Made by a program: the position numbers and the translations under genes
Shown: positions 40,262 through 48,264 of the stretch, piece by piece
Layout of the letters: the number at the start of each line of letters is the position of its first letter
Position numbering within the stretch: the first letter of the stretch is position 1
Source: WLMZ01 sp037139095
GTDB lineage: Bacteria > Actinomycetota > Acidimicrobiia > Acidimicrobiales > Ilumatobacteraceae
DNA: 64,000 nt
NCBI GenBank assembly: GCA_037139095.1
Contig: JBAXHD010000008.1
Location: forward strand, 1 to 64,000
Reading direction: 5' to 3'
Notes under the pieces: model-generated
Database searches by the model: none
What the model saw: only the letters and a program-made list of their open reading frames with translations
What the model was told of the DNA's origin: nothing

Positions 40262-41137
40262 CTACGCGCTGAGCGGCTCAACCCCAGGGTTGAGCCGCAG
40301 CGTCGGATCAAACTCGTGTTTGAGACGCTTGTGGAGCGCAGCGATTGCCGCATCGGCCTTTCGAGGCTGAGCGGCATCGCTGCGGTGCACAACGCCAATA
40401 CCAATCTCGGCCACAAACGGTGTGCTGATCGACATTGATCGCAACGTAGATGGCGCGACCGACCATCGATGCGCCGTAGGCAACGACGGCGGACCGTCGA
40501 CCGGTGCTAATCCCGCTAGGGCCGCCTGCTCGGCGACATCGGCGCCGTGGCCTTCGAGGAGCACCCATGTGGTGGTGCCGTCCCAGAGAACGCTCACAGG
40601 GCGATACAGCGTGGCGAAGGTAACCCACGGATCGACCGAGGTAGAGAACCACTGCGACACAGCAGCCAGCGGCCGGGTGCGAAGAATCACGTGCCCGAGA
40701 AAGCCCAATGTGCCCTGCGAGCCCACCAGCAACCGACACAGATCGAAACCCGACACGTTCTTCACGGTTGGCCCGCCAGCTTTCACCACGACACCCGCAG
40801 CCGACACGTAATGAGCTTGCAACAACGCATCGCGAAGAGGTCCGTAGCCGAGTCGGCGAATGTCGCTGAGGCCACGAGCCAACGCGCCGCCCACAGTTCC
40901 GGATGCGGGCAGTGACACGCATTGGCCAACAGCGGCCAACGCCTCGTTGAGTTCGACGACGGGTGTACCTGCGCCGCAATGCACGATCATCTCATCAGCT
41001 TGAATCGATTCGATTCCGCTGGGCGCAGCAACAACGCGGCACCCGGCCACGGGCCCGCCACGCGTAGAGAGTCCGGAGATTGTGACATCGCCGTCGTTGA
41101 TGCCACCGACCTCGCTGGCGAAGGCTGTCAGATCCAT
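40262..41137 (-). CDS. glcE: glycolate oxidase FAD-binding subunit GlcE
   Basis: 291 residues from the ATG at 41137, which overlaps glcD by 10 bp. It is an FAD-binding (PCMH) protein shorter than GlcD: ASGTVGGALARGLS and GPLRDALLQAHYV, then KNVSGFDLCRLLVGSQGTLG. It forms the glycolate oxidase complex with GlcD and GlcF. The C-terminus is shorter than in enteric GlcE (about 350 residues). Confidence 0.87.
   Translation of the reverse strand: MDLTAFASEVGGINDGDVTISGLSTRGGPVAGCRVVAAPSGIESIQADEMIVHCGAGTPVVELNEALAAVGQCVSLPASGTVGGALARGLSDIRRLGYGPLRDALLQAHYVSAAGVVVKAGGPTVKNVSGFDLCRLLVGSQGTLGFLGHVILRTRPLAAVSQWFSTSVDPWVTFATLYRPVSVLWDGTTTWVLLEGHGADVAEQAALAGLAPVDGPPSLPTAHRWSVAPSTLRSMSISTPFVAEIGIGVVHRSDAAQPRKADAAIAALHKRLKHEFDPTLRLNPGVEPLSA
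40273..40298. terminator. hairpin in the glcE 3' end, likely terminator for the secreted-protein gene
   Basis: 40273-40284 pairs with 40287-40298 (core GGCTCAACCC / GGGTTGAGCC). It starts 24 bp after the stop of the plus-strand gene and lies within the last codons of glcE. A third arm, TTGAGCC at 40251-40257, can pair alternatively with 40275-40281. Confidence 0.5.
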
Positions 41138-42546
41138 GCGCCCTCCGGAACGTGATGCACGTCGCCACAACCCGATGCACTGGGCAAGACCTTGGTTGGG
41201 TTAGCAAGCGCGGTGGGGTCGAATGCCCGGCGCATTGCTGCCTGTGCTTCGAGATCTGCTGCGGCGAACATCAGCGGCATGAGGTCGCGCTTTTCAAGAC
41301 CGATGCCATGTTCGCCACTGAGCACTCCCCCAGCGGCAATCGACACGCGCACGATCTCTTCGCCGGCAGCATGCACGCGCTCCATGATTCCGGGCTCACG
41401 CTTGTCGAAGATCAACAGCGGATGCAGGTTGCCGTCGCCGGCATGGAACACGTTCATCACCAGCAGATCGTGGCGCTTGGCGATCTCGTACACGTGCTTG
41501 AGCACCTCGGGCAGCTTGCGCCTTGGCACCACGGTGTCGTGCAAGTAGTAGTTGGGCTTGATGCGGGCGATGGCGCCGAAGGCGGTCTTTCGGCCCTTCC
41601 AGAGCAAGGCCCGCTCGGCTTCGTCTTGGGCCACTCGCACGGTGCGCGCCCCGTGCGATTTGGCGATGGCGATAATGCGTTCGACTTGGTCATGAAGGCC
41701 GTGCGGTAATCCGGCGACCTCGACCAACAAGATGGCCGCTGCATCAACCGGTAGCCCAGCGTGGATGTAGTCCTCTACTGCTTGGGTGCACAACTGATCC
41801 ATCATCTCGAGCGCCGCTGGCACCATGCCGTCGGCGATGATTGCGCTCACGGTTTCGGCGCCGTCGTCGACGCGGTTGAAATCGAACAGCATCGTGCGAA
41901 CCGTTGGCGCGTTTTGAGTGAGGCGCACGCAGATCTTGGTGGCAATACCGAACATGCCCTCGCTGCCTACGAATGCGCCGCGCAGGTCGAGGCCATCTGG
42001 GTCGGGGTCTTCGCCGCCGAGGGTGACAATGTCGCCTTCGGGGAGCACCACTTCGAGCGCCACAATGTGTGCCGCTGTAACGCCGTCGGCTAGGCAGTGC
42101 GGACCGCCGGAGTTGTTAGCCACGTTGCCGCCGATGGTGCAGCTTTGTTGGCTGCTCGGGTCTGGGGCGAAGTGCAGTCCGAGGTGTGCAACGGCCTTGG
42201 TGAGGTCGAGGTTCAACAGGCCGGGCTCTATCCATGCTTGGCGATTCTCAGCGTCGACCGACAGCAGGCGATCCATCTTGGCAAGCGAGATCACAACGGC
42301 ACCATCGAGTGGGATGGCCCCACCCGCTAGACCTGTGCCACTACCCCGCGCCACATAGGGCTTGTTGTGTCGAATGCACGCCCGGATAACGCTCTGCACC
42401 TCGGCGGTTGTTGTTGGGAAACACACGATCGACGCGTCGCCGGAGAAATTTGAGGCGTCGCGCCGATACAGGCTCACCTCGGCGGCGCCCACGCGCACAC
42501 GGTCGGGAGCCATTGCCCGACGCAGATCGTCGGCAAGCGTTGTCAT
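41128..42546 (-). CDS. glcD: glycolate oxidase FAD-binding subunit GlcD
   Basis: 472 residues. The FAD-binding domain has ARGSGTGLAGGA and GGNVANNSGGPHC; the C-terminal substrate domain has NVFHAGDGNLHP and the end motif GEHGIG. It oxidises glycolate (or another 2-hydroxy acid) to glyoxylate. It overlaps the DUF6167-like gene upstream by 4 bp and glcE downstream by 10 bp. Confidence 0.92.
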   Translation of the reverse strand: MTTLADDLRRAMAPDRVRVGAAEVSLYRRDASNFSGDASIVCFPTTTAEVQSVIRACIRHNKPYVARGSGTGLAGGAIPLDGAVVISLAKMDRLLSVDAENRQAWIEPGLLNLDLTKAVAHLGLHFAPDPSSQQSCTIGGNVANNSGGPHCLADGVTAAHIVALEVVLPEGDIVTLGGEDPDPDGLDLRGAFVGSEGMFGIATKICVRLTQNAPTVRTMLFDFNRVDDGAETVSAIIADGMVPAALEMMDQLCTQAVEDYIHAGLPVDAAAILLVEVAGLPHGLHDQVERIIAIAKSHGARTVRVAQDEAERALLWKGRKTAFGAIARIKPNYYLHDTVVPRRKLPEVLKHVYEIAKRHDLLVMNVFHAGDGNLHPLLIFDKREPGIMERVHAAGEEIVRVSIAAGGVLSGEHGIGLEKRDLMPLMFAAADLEAQAAMRRAFDPTALANPTKVLPSASGCGDVHHVPEGAWI

Positions 42547-42929
42547 GCGCCGCGTCGCGTGCGGCGAGCATTTCGACTGTGGCCCTCATCGTTTGCATCG
42601 CGAACCTGGCGCAGCACGATGATCTGCCCCGGCTCTACGGGCTTGCCGTCGACCAAGACCTGATCACTTGAGCCGAGTTCGTCGGCGGTCTCGAAGGTTC
42701 CGTCGCGGCGGGCAATGAGCTCGGCTTCTTTGCTCTGCATCGCGCTGCGGCCATCGCGGAGCGCTTCGCTGACATCGAGGCGTCGCTCGCGCAGGCGAGC
42801 CCGGGCCGACTTCACGACATTGGATGGCGTGAGGTGCGAGGCGGTGGCCTTCACCTTCTTCTTTGCGTATCCAACGCCAGCGACACCCGCCAGCGCGCCA
42901 CTGATGAACCAGCTCAGCCGTTTGATCAT
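42543..42929 (-). CDS. small membrane-anchored protein (DUF6167-like)
   Basis: 128 residues. A short N-terminal hydrophobic segment (WFISGALAGVAGVGYA) is followed by a Lys/Arg-rich linker and a C-terminal part with a DGTFETADEL ... GQIIVLRQ stretch. In streptomycetes DUF948 and DUF6167 proteins lie between rarA-type genes and alaS; here glcD follows instead. It overlaps both neighbours by 4 bp. Function unknown. Confidence 0.6.
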   Translation of the reverse strand: MIKRLSWFISGALAGVAGVGYAKKKVKATASHLTPSNVVKSARARLRERRLDVSEALRDGRSAMQSKEAELIARRDGTFETADELGSSDQVLVDGKPVEPGQIIVLRQVRDANDEGHSRNARRTRRGA

Positions 42930-43366
42930 CTCGGGACTCCGGTGATGCTGTGGCGCTTTGAGCTGCGCTCGGCTTTGTTCGTTGCTTTGTGGTCGACGCG
43001 GCGCAGGCGACGCCAGGCGCGGTTGGTGCCCGTAGCGATGCCCGCAACCTTGATCACCGGTACCGATAACGCTGCACGAGCAACGCGGCCTCCGCCGGAT
43101 ACGGCATCGCTAATGGCCTCGGCTGAGCCCAACACCCGGTCGAAGCGATCGAGATCGTGACGTGCCTCGGCCATCGTGGCGCGTGCCTCGTCGGTAGAGA
43201 GCTGCAACTCGGCGAGCAGCGGGCGGGTCTCGGCGCGCAGAGATTCGACCTCACCGCGCAGCGACTTGAGCGTGTCGAGCACACGCAGCAACACAACAAT
43301 GAGCGCCGCGAAGCCAATGGAGCACAGCACCGTGGCGAGCACAACAGCGAGTTCGCCCGCTGTCAT
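42926..43366 (-). CDS. DUF948-domain membrane protein
   Basis: 146 residues. One N-terminal membrane span (VLATVLCSIGFAALIVVLLRV) is followed by a coiled coil (TLKSLRGEVESLRAETRPLLAEL) and a basic tail, the DUF948 layout. It overlaps rarA upstream by 4 bp and the DUF6167-like gene downstream by 4 bp. Function unknown, possibly envelope-related. Confidence 0.75.
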   Translation of the reverse strand: MTAGELAVVLATVLCSIGFAALIVVLLRVLDTLKSLRGEVESLRAETRPLLAELQLSTDEARATMAEARHDLDRFDRVLGSAEAISDAVSGGGRVARAALSVPVIKVAGIATGTNRAWRRLRRVDHKATNKAERSSKRHSITGVPR

Positions 43367-44667
43367 TGCGTGTCCTCGCTCTCGGTTGTGGTCTGGGTGC
43401 GCATCATGCGAAGCGTAACTTCCTGCTCAAAGCCAAGTGTTGTCGGATCATACAACGTGGTGCCAATGAGCTCTTCGGGCCGATACGTCTGGGGCACCCA
43501 GCCGCGTGGATCATCGTGCGGATACAGGTAGCCGGCACCGTGGCCCAGCGCAGCAGCGCCTTGATAATGCGCGTCGCGTAGGTGTGCCGGCACTTCGCCT
43601 ACGGCGCCATCGCGCACCATGGCGCGGGCGTTCCATATGCCTAGAGCTGCCCTGTTGCTTTTTGGCGCAGTGGCGAGGTGAACCACGGCCTGCGCCAAAT
43701 TGAGCTGAGCCTCGGGCAGACCCACATGTTCGAGTGCGTGGGCAGCGGCCACTGCAATCACCAACGATTGGGGGTCGGCCATACCGATGTCTTCGCTGGC
43801 CAACACAATCAAGCGCCGAACAATAAAGCGAGCATCTTCGCCCGCTTCGAGCATGCGCGCCAGCCAATACAGCCCAGCGTCGGGATCGCTGCCGCGAATG
43901 CTCTTGATGAACGCGCTGATGACGTCGTAGTGGTCGTCTCGCCCGTAACGCAACGCACTGGTGCCAAGTGCCGACTCGACATGCTCAAGTGCCACTGGAT
44001 CAGGATGCGCGAGCGCGCAGGCAACTTCGAGCGCAGTGAGCACCTGTCGACCATCGCCCCCTGAGCGGTCTGCTAGCAGCGCTACTGCGGCTGGGTCTGC
44101 AGTGGCCGCTTCGGAGGCGAGCCCGCGCTCGATGAGCAACACGATTGCCTCGCGGTCGAGCGGCTCGAGCCGAAAGAGCGTGCTTCGGCTACGCAGCGGA
44201 GCATTGACCTCGAAGAACGGATTTTCAGTAGTGGCGCCGATCAATGTGAGCGTGCCGTCTTCGACCGCAGGCAAGAGCGCATCTTGTTGCGCCTTCGAGA
44301 AACGATGGATCTCATCGAGAAACAGAATGGTTCCGCGAGCATGCTCACCGAGGCGCTGCCGCGCCCGTTCGATGACCTCGCGAACATCTTTGACTCCCGC
44401 AGATACAGCCGACAACTGTTCAAACTGACGTTTGGTGGTGCCCGCAACTGCCAACGCAAGCGTGGTCTTGCCGGTGCCTGGTGGCCCCCAGAAGATGGCC
44501 GAGCTGAGTCGGTCCTGCTCGACAAGTCGACGCAGCGGCCTGCCAGGACCAACAAGGTGCGCCTGGCCGACCACCTCGTCGAGAGTGCGCGGCCGCAGCC
44601 GCGCGGCGAGGGGTGCTTGTTGGCGCAGTCGATCGGCCGCGGCCGAGCTGAACAGATCGTCGCTCAC
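43363..44667 (-). CDS. rarA: replication-associated recombination protein RarA/MgsA (AAA ATPase)
   Basis: 434 residues from a GTG at 44667 that overlaps the NUDIX stop (GTGA); the open frame goes on upstream without similarity. Walker A is GPPGTGKTT (61-69), Walker B ILFLDEIHRF, and the typical RarA C-terminal part (YWLARMLEAGEDARFI) is present. It acts at stalled replication forks. It starts the chain rarA-DUF948-DUF6167-glcD-glcE. Confidence 0.93.
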   Translation of the reverse strand: MSDDLFSSAAADRLRQQAPLAARLRPRTLDEVVGQAHLVGPGRPLRRLVEQDRLSSAIFWGPPGTGKTTLALAVAGTTKRQFEQLSAVSAGVKDVREVIERARQRLGEHARGTILFLDEIHRFSKAQQDALLPAVEDGTLTLIGATTENPFFEVNAPLRSRSTLFRLEPLDREAIVLLIERGLASEAATADPAAVALLADRSGGDGRQVLTALEVACALAHPDPVALEHVESALGTSALRYGRDDHYDVISAFIKSIRGSDPDAGLYWLARMLEAGEDARFIVRRLIVLASEDIGMADPQSLVIAVAAAHALEHVGLPEAQLNLAQAVVHLATAPKSNRAALGIWNARAMVRDGAVGEVPAHLRDAHYQGAAALGHGAGYLYPHDDPRGWVPQTYRPEELIGTTLYDPTTLGFEQEVTLRMMRTQTTTESEDTQ

Positions 44668-45101
44668 AACGAGCTCAGCACCAACTGATAGCCAGCACGT
44701 CGGAAATCGACAACACTCTCGAGCAGCCATTCGCGTGTAACCCATTGCCACGCAACGAACTCTTGATTATCGGGCGTGGGCACGATGTCGGCACGGAGCG
44801 CGTCGAACAAGAACCAGCGATGCACCTGCCCGAGGCGACCCTTGGCGGTCTTGAGCTCATCGGGGTATTCGTACGGCACCCAATCGGGGTATTGCGCAAC
44901 GGCTTGCACCTCGTTAGGGCCGAGTCCGGTTTCTTCGCCGAGCTCACGCCATGCAGCAGCGAGTGGATCCTCGCCAATTTCTAGGCCGCCCTGCGGGAGT
45001 TGCCATTGCCCTCGTACGTCGCCGCGTTCGAAAGCCAGCAAACGGTCGTCGACGCCGCGGACGACCATCACGACTCCTGCTCGGAAATGTGCGCTTGCCA
45101 T
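44664..45101 (-). CDS. NUDIX hydrolase (RppH/diadenosine-polyphosphate type)
   Basis: 145 residues. The NUDIX box is GGLEIGEDPLAAAWRELGEETG, the full G-x5-E-x7-R-E-U-x-E-E-x-G-U pattern. WQLPQGG and QVHRWFLFD are typical of RppH-like enzymes that cut nucleoside polyphosphates or 5' RNA caps. It lies 61 bp after aspS and is coupled to rarA. Confidence 0.88.
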   Translation of the reverse strand: MASAHFRAGVVMVVRGVDDRLLAFERGDVRGQWQLPQGGLEIGEDPLAAAWRELGEETGLGPNEVQAVAQYPDWVPYEYPDELKTAKGRLGQVHRWFLFDALRADIVPTPDNQEFVAWQWVTREWLLESVVDFRRAGYQLVLSSL

Positions 45102-45162
45102 ATGGCTCAGAACCTACAAGCTCGTGGTGGCGCCGGCGCGATGCGCCGACGCCAACAGCGAC

Positions 45163-46908
45163 TTAGGCCTTGGGTGGCATCGTGCGGATGCCAAGCTCGG
45201 CCAACTGCTTCGGGTTTGGAGCCGTCGGAGCGTTGGTCATTGGGTCGGTGCCGCTTTGGGTCTTCGGGAAGGCAATGACCTCACGGATGTTCTCTTCGCC
45301 AGCAAGGATTGCCACAAGGCGATCGATACCAAACGCAAAGCCGCCGTGCGGCGGGGCGCCGTATTCGAATGGGCGCAGGAAGAAGCCGAACTTCTTCTCG
45401 GCATCTTCGTCGCTGATACCCAAGGCGGTGAACACCTTGCGCTGAAGGTCGCTCTTATGAATTCGAATTGAGCCCGAGCCCAACTCCCATCCATTGAGCA
45501 CCAAGTCGTATGCCATTGCTCGCACCGACATCGGGTCGGTGTCGAACTTGTCGAGATCGTCGGGGTGCGGCATGCAGAACGGGTGATGGCCAGGCTTTGG
45601 CTTTCCGGTCTCTTTGTCGACACCTACGAACAATGGGAACTCGATGACCCACACGTAGCGATACGGCCCCTGCCAAACCGGTGGACGACCAAGATCGTTG
45701 CGGATCTGACCGAGAACTTCGCAGGTGGTGTCCCACGCATCGGCAACGATGAGAATCAGGTCGCCAGGCTTCGCCTCAAGACGTGCCATCAATGCGGCCT
45801 GCTCGTCGGCGCTGAGGAACTTTGCCACGGGCGATTCGAGGTTGCCGTCGGCGGCAACCTTGAGCCATACCAAACCCTTGGCGCCCATCTGCTTGGCGCG
45901 GTCGGTGAGTGCATCGAGCTTGTTGCGGCCCAACTCTTCGGCTTTGCCCGAGGCGTTGATGCCCTTGATACAGGCCGCGCCAGCAAATGCCTTGAACTCG
46001 GTTGCTGCGAAAATGTCGGTGAGTTCGTGGAGTTCCATACCGAAGCGAAGGTCGGGCTTGTCGACGCCAAAGCGGTTCATGGCGTCGCGCCATGTCATCT
46101 GCTCGATGGTTGGTGGACGCTCGCCGGTGACGGCCTCTGCTGCTGCCATCACCGCCAAGCTGATCGCGGCAAGGACGTCGTCTTGGCTTACGAAGCTCAT
46201 CTCAGCGTCGAGTTGCATGAACTCGTACTGGCGATCGGCGCGCAGGTCTTCGTCGCGGAGGCAACGTGCGATCTGGTAGTAGCGATCCATGCCAGCCACC
46301 ATCAGCAGTTGCTTAAAGAGCTGGGGGCTCTGAGGCAAGGCGTAAAACGCACCGGGCTCTTTGCGGCTTGGCACCAAGAACTCGCGAGCACCCTCGGGGG
46401 TAGACGGCACCAACATTGGCGTCTCTACTTCGACGAAGCTTTGCGCTTCCATTGCCCCACGAATAGCCGAGTTCACTTTGGCGCGCACGCGCAGGTTCTT
46501 CTGCATGCGCTCGCGGCGAATGTCGAGATAGCGGTACTGCAACCGGGTGGTCTCTTCGACCTTGTCGGCGCGTGAGTCGATGGGGAACGGCGGTGGCTCG
46601 GCGGTGCGCAACACCTCGACCACACACTCGCCCAGTTCGATCTCGCCCGTAGGCAGGTTGGGGTTCACGGTGCCTTCGAGGCGGGCTCGCACAGTGCCAG
46701 TGATGCGCACCACGAACTCGCTGCGCACATCGACATCGTTGTCGACCACGCACTGCACGACGCCGGTGTGGTCGCGCACATCGACAAACGCCAATTGCGT
46801 GCCGTGCTCGCGGCGACTGGCCACCCATCCGCAGACGCTGATGGTTTGGCCGATGTGGGTAGTACGGACTTCGCCGCACATGTTGGAGCGCATGCTGGTA
46901 GCACTCAT
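45163..46908 (-). CDS. aspS: aspartate-tRNA ligase
   Basis: 581 residues, bacterial type with an N-terminal anticodon OB domain (ISVCGWVASRREHG), a class II core (GAREFLVPSRKEPG; RCLRDEDLRADRQYEF) and the GAD insertion, ending with FGIDRLVAIL. It charges tRNA-Asp; whether it also charges tRNA-Asn depends on GatCAB, not visible here. The ATG overlaps the hisS stop by 4 bp. Confidence 0.96.
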   Translation of the reverse strand: MSATSMRSNMCGEVRTTHIGQTISVCGWVASRREHGTQLAFVDVRDHTGVVQCVVDNDVDVRSEFVVRITGTVRARLEGTVNPNLPTGEIELGECVVEVLRTAEPPPFPIDSRADKVEETTRLQYRYLDIRRERMQKNLRVRAKVNSAIRGAMEAQSFVEVETPMLVPSTPEGAREFLVPSRKEPGAFYALPQSPQLFKQLLMVAGMDRYYQIARCLRDEDLRADRQYEFMQLDAEMSFVSQDDVLAAISLAVMAAAEAVTGERPPTIEQMTWRDAMNRFGVDKPDLRFGMELHELTDIFAATEFKAFAGAACIKGINASGKAEELGRNKLDALTDRAKQMGAKGLVWLKVAADGNLESPVAKFLSADEQAALMARLEAKPGDLILIVADAWDTTCEVLGQIRNDLGRPPVWQGPYRYVWVIEFPLFVGVDKETGKPKPGHHPFCMPHPDDLDKFDTDPMSVRAMAYDLVLNGWELGSGSIRIHKSDLQRKVFTALGISDEDAEKKFGFFLRPFEYGAPPHGGFAFGIDRLVAILAGEENIREVIAFPKTQSGTDPMTNAPTAPNPKQLAELGIRTMPPKA

Positions 46909-48182
46909 TGTGTTGCCTCTTTCGGAGCCGTTTGAAGGGCTTGGATGACTTCGGATATCAGTGTGTCGCGGGCGACAGATCGCTGAGCGTCCTCGCCGCG
47001 CAGAGGGCGGATCACGACCTGGCCCGCGTCGAGTTCGTTGGAGCCGACGATGATGGCCAACGGGGCGCCGCTGCGATCGGCGCCCTTCATCTGGCTCTTC
47101 ATACTGCGATTCTCGAATGCACGATCGGCTGAGATACCAGCTGCACGTAATTGTGCAGTGATGCGCAACGCTTCTTGACCGCCGGTGGTGTCGACGACGA
47201 ACACATCGACAGTTTTGTTGGGCGCACCAAACACGCCTTCGTCGTCGCAGGCCAACAAGGTGCGATCGAGACCGAGTGCGAAGCCAATGCCATGGGTGGC
47301 TGGACCGCCCAATGACTCGACGAGTCCGTCGTATCGGCCGCCACCGCCGAGCGCGTTTTGCGCTGAGTCGAGCGTGCCGCCCTGGAACTCGAACGTGGTG
47401 CGTCGGTAGTAATCGAGGCCGCGGACCAAAGCGGTGTCGATAGTGAACGGGATGCCCAGATCGGTGAGGCCCTGCTGCACCGCTTCGAAATGTGCCGCAG
47501 CCTCTGGGCTGTAGAACGATGCGATGCGTGGAGCATTGGCCAACACAGCAGCGTCGGCCGCACGCTTTGAGTCGAGCACACGCAACGGATTCTTGGTCAA
47601 GGTGATCTGGCTCTCGGGCGACAACCGATCAAGGTTGTCGTTGAAGTACTGCGCCAAGCTGGCCTCGTAACGCGCCCGGTCGTCGGGCTCGCCCAGAGAG
47701 TTGAGCAACAACTTCACCTGACGAAGCCCCAGTCGCTGATAGAACTCCCAGCCCAACGCAATGACCTCAACGTCGAGGTACGGATCATCAGCGCCGAGCA
47801 CTTCGATGCCCACTTGATCGAACTGCCGGAAGCGCCCGCGCTGGGGCTTCTCGTAGCGAAAGTTTGGGCCGGCGTAGAAGACCTTCCACGGCGTGGCAGG
47901 GCGATGCTGCGCAAAGATACGACACACGCTGGCCGTGCATTCGGGCCGCAGTGACACGTGACGACCACCGCGATCGATGAAGTCGTACATCTCTTTGGTG
48001 ACAACATCGGTTGCCTCGCCAACGCGTTGGAAGACAGCAAGATCTTCCATGAGTGGCGGCATCACTTCGCCGTAACCGGCAGACTCGACTACCTGTGCGA
48101 ACACGGCCTGAAACTGTCGCCAGCGCCCCGAATCGGGAGGCAGGATGTCGCGCATCCCTGGGCTGTGCTGGAACTCGGGCAT
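46905..48182 (-). CDS. hisS: histidine-tRNA ligase
   Basis: 425 residues from the ATG at 48182 (MPEFQHSPGMRDILPP). Class II motif 2 is FRYEKPQRGRFRQFDQ, and the histidine motif is RGLDYYRRTTFEF. The C-terminal anticodon domain is complete. It follows rel by 82 bp, which hold no obvious RNA element, and is coupled to aspS, the common hisS-aspS pair. Confidence 0.95.
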   Translation of the reverse strand: MPEFQHSPGMRDILPPDSGRWRQFQAVFAQVVESAGYGEVMPPLMEDLAVFQRVGEATDVVTKEMYDFIDRGGRHVSLRPECTASVCRIFAQHRPATPWKVFYAGPNFRYEKPQRGRFRQFDQVGIEVLGADDPYLDVEVIALGWEFYQRLGLRQVKLLLNSLGEPDDRARYEASLAQYFNDNLDRLSPESQITLTKNPLRVLDSKRAADAAVLANAPRIASFYSPEAAAHFEAVQQGLTDLGIPFTIDTALVRGLDYYRRTTFEFQGGTLDSAQNALGGGGRYDGLVESLGGPATHGIGFALGLDRTLLACDDEGVFGAPNKTVDVFVVDTTGGQEALRITAQLRAAGISADRAFENRSMKSQMKGADRSGAPLAIIVGSNELDAGQVVIRPLRGEDAQRSVARDTLISEVIQALQTAPKEATQ

Positions 48183-48264
48183 AGGTGACAAGGTTAGAGC
48201 ACGGCAGGCGTGAACACTCGGAGTATTTCGTGAGACGAGACGTTGCGAGTGGCAGCGTATGGGC

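Noticed and set aside
48213..48255. CACTCG...CGAGTG inverted repeat between rel and hisS
   Set aside because: Six-base arms separated by about 30 bases with no conserved leader features; not a convincing T-box or terminator.
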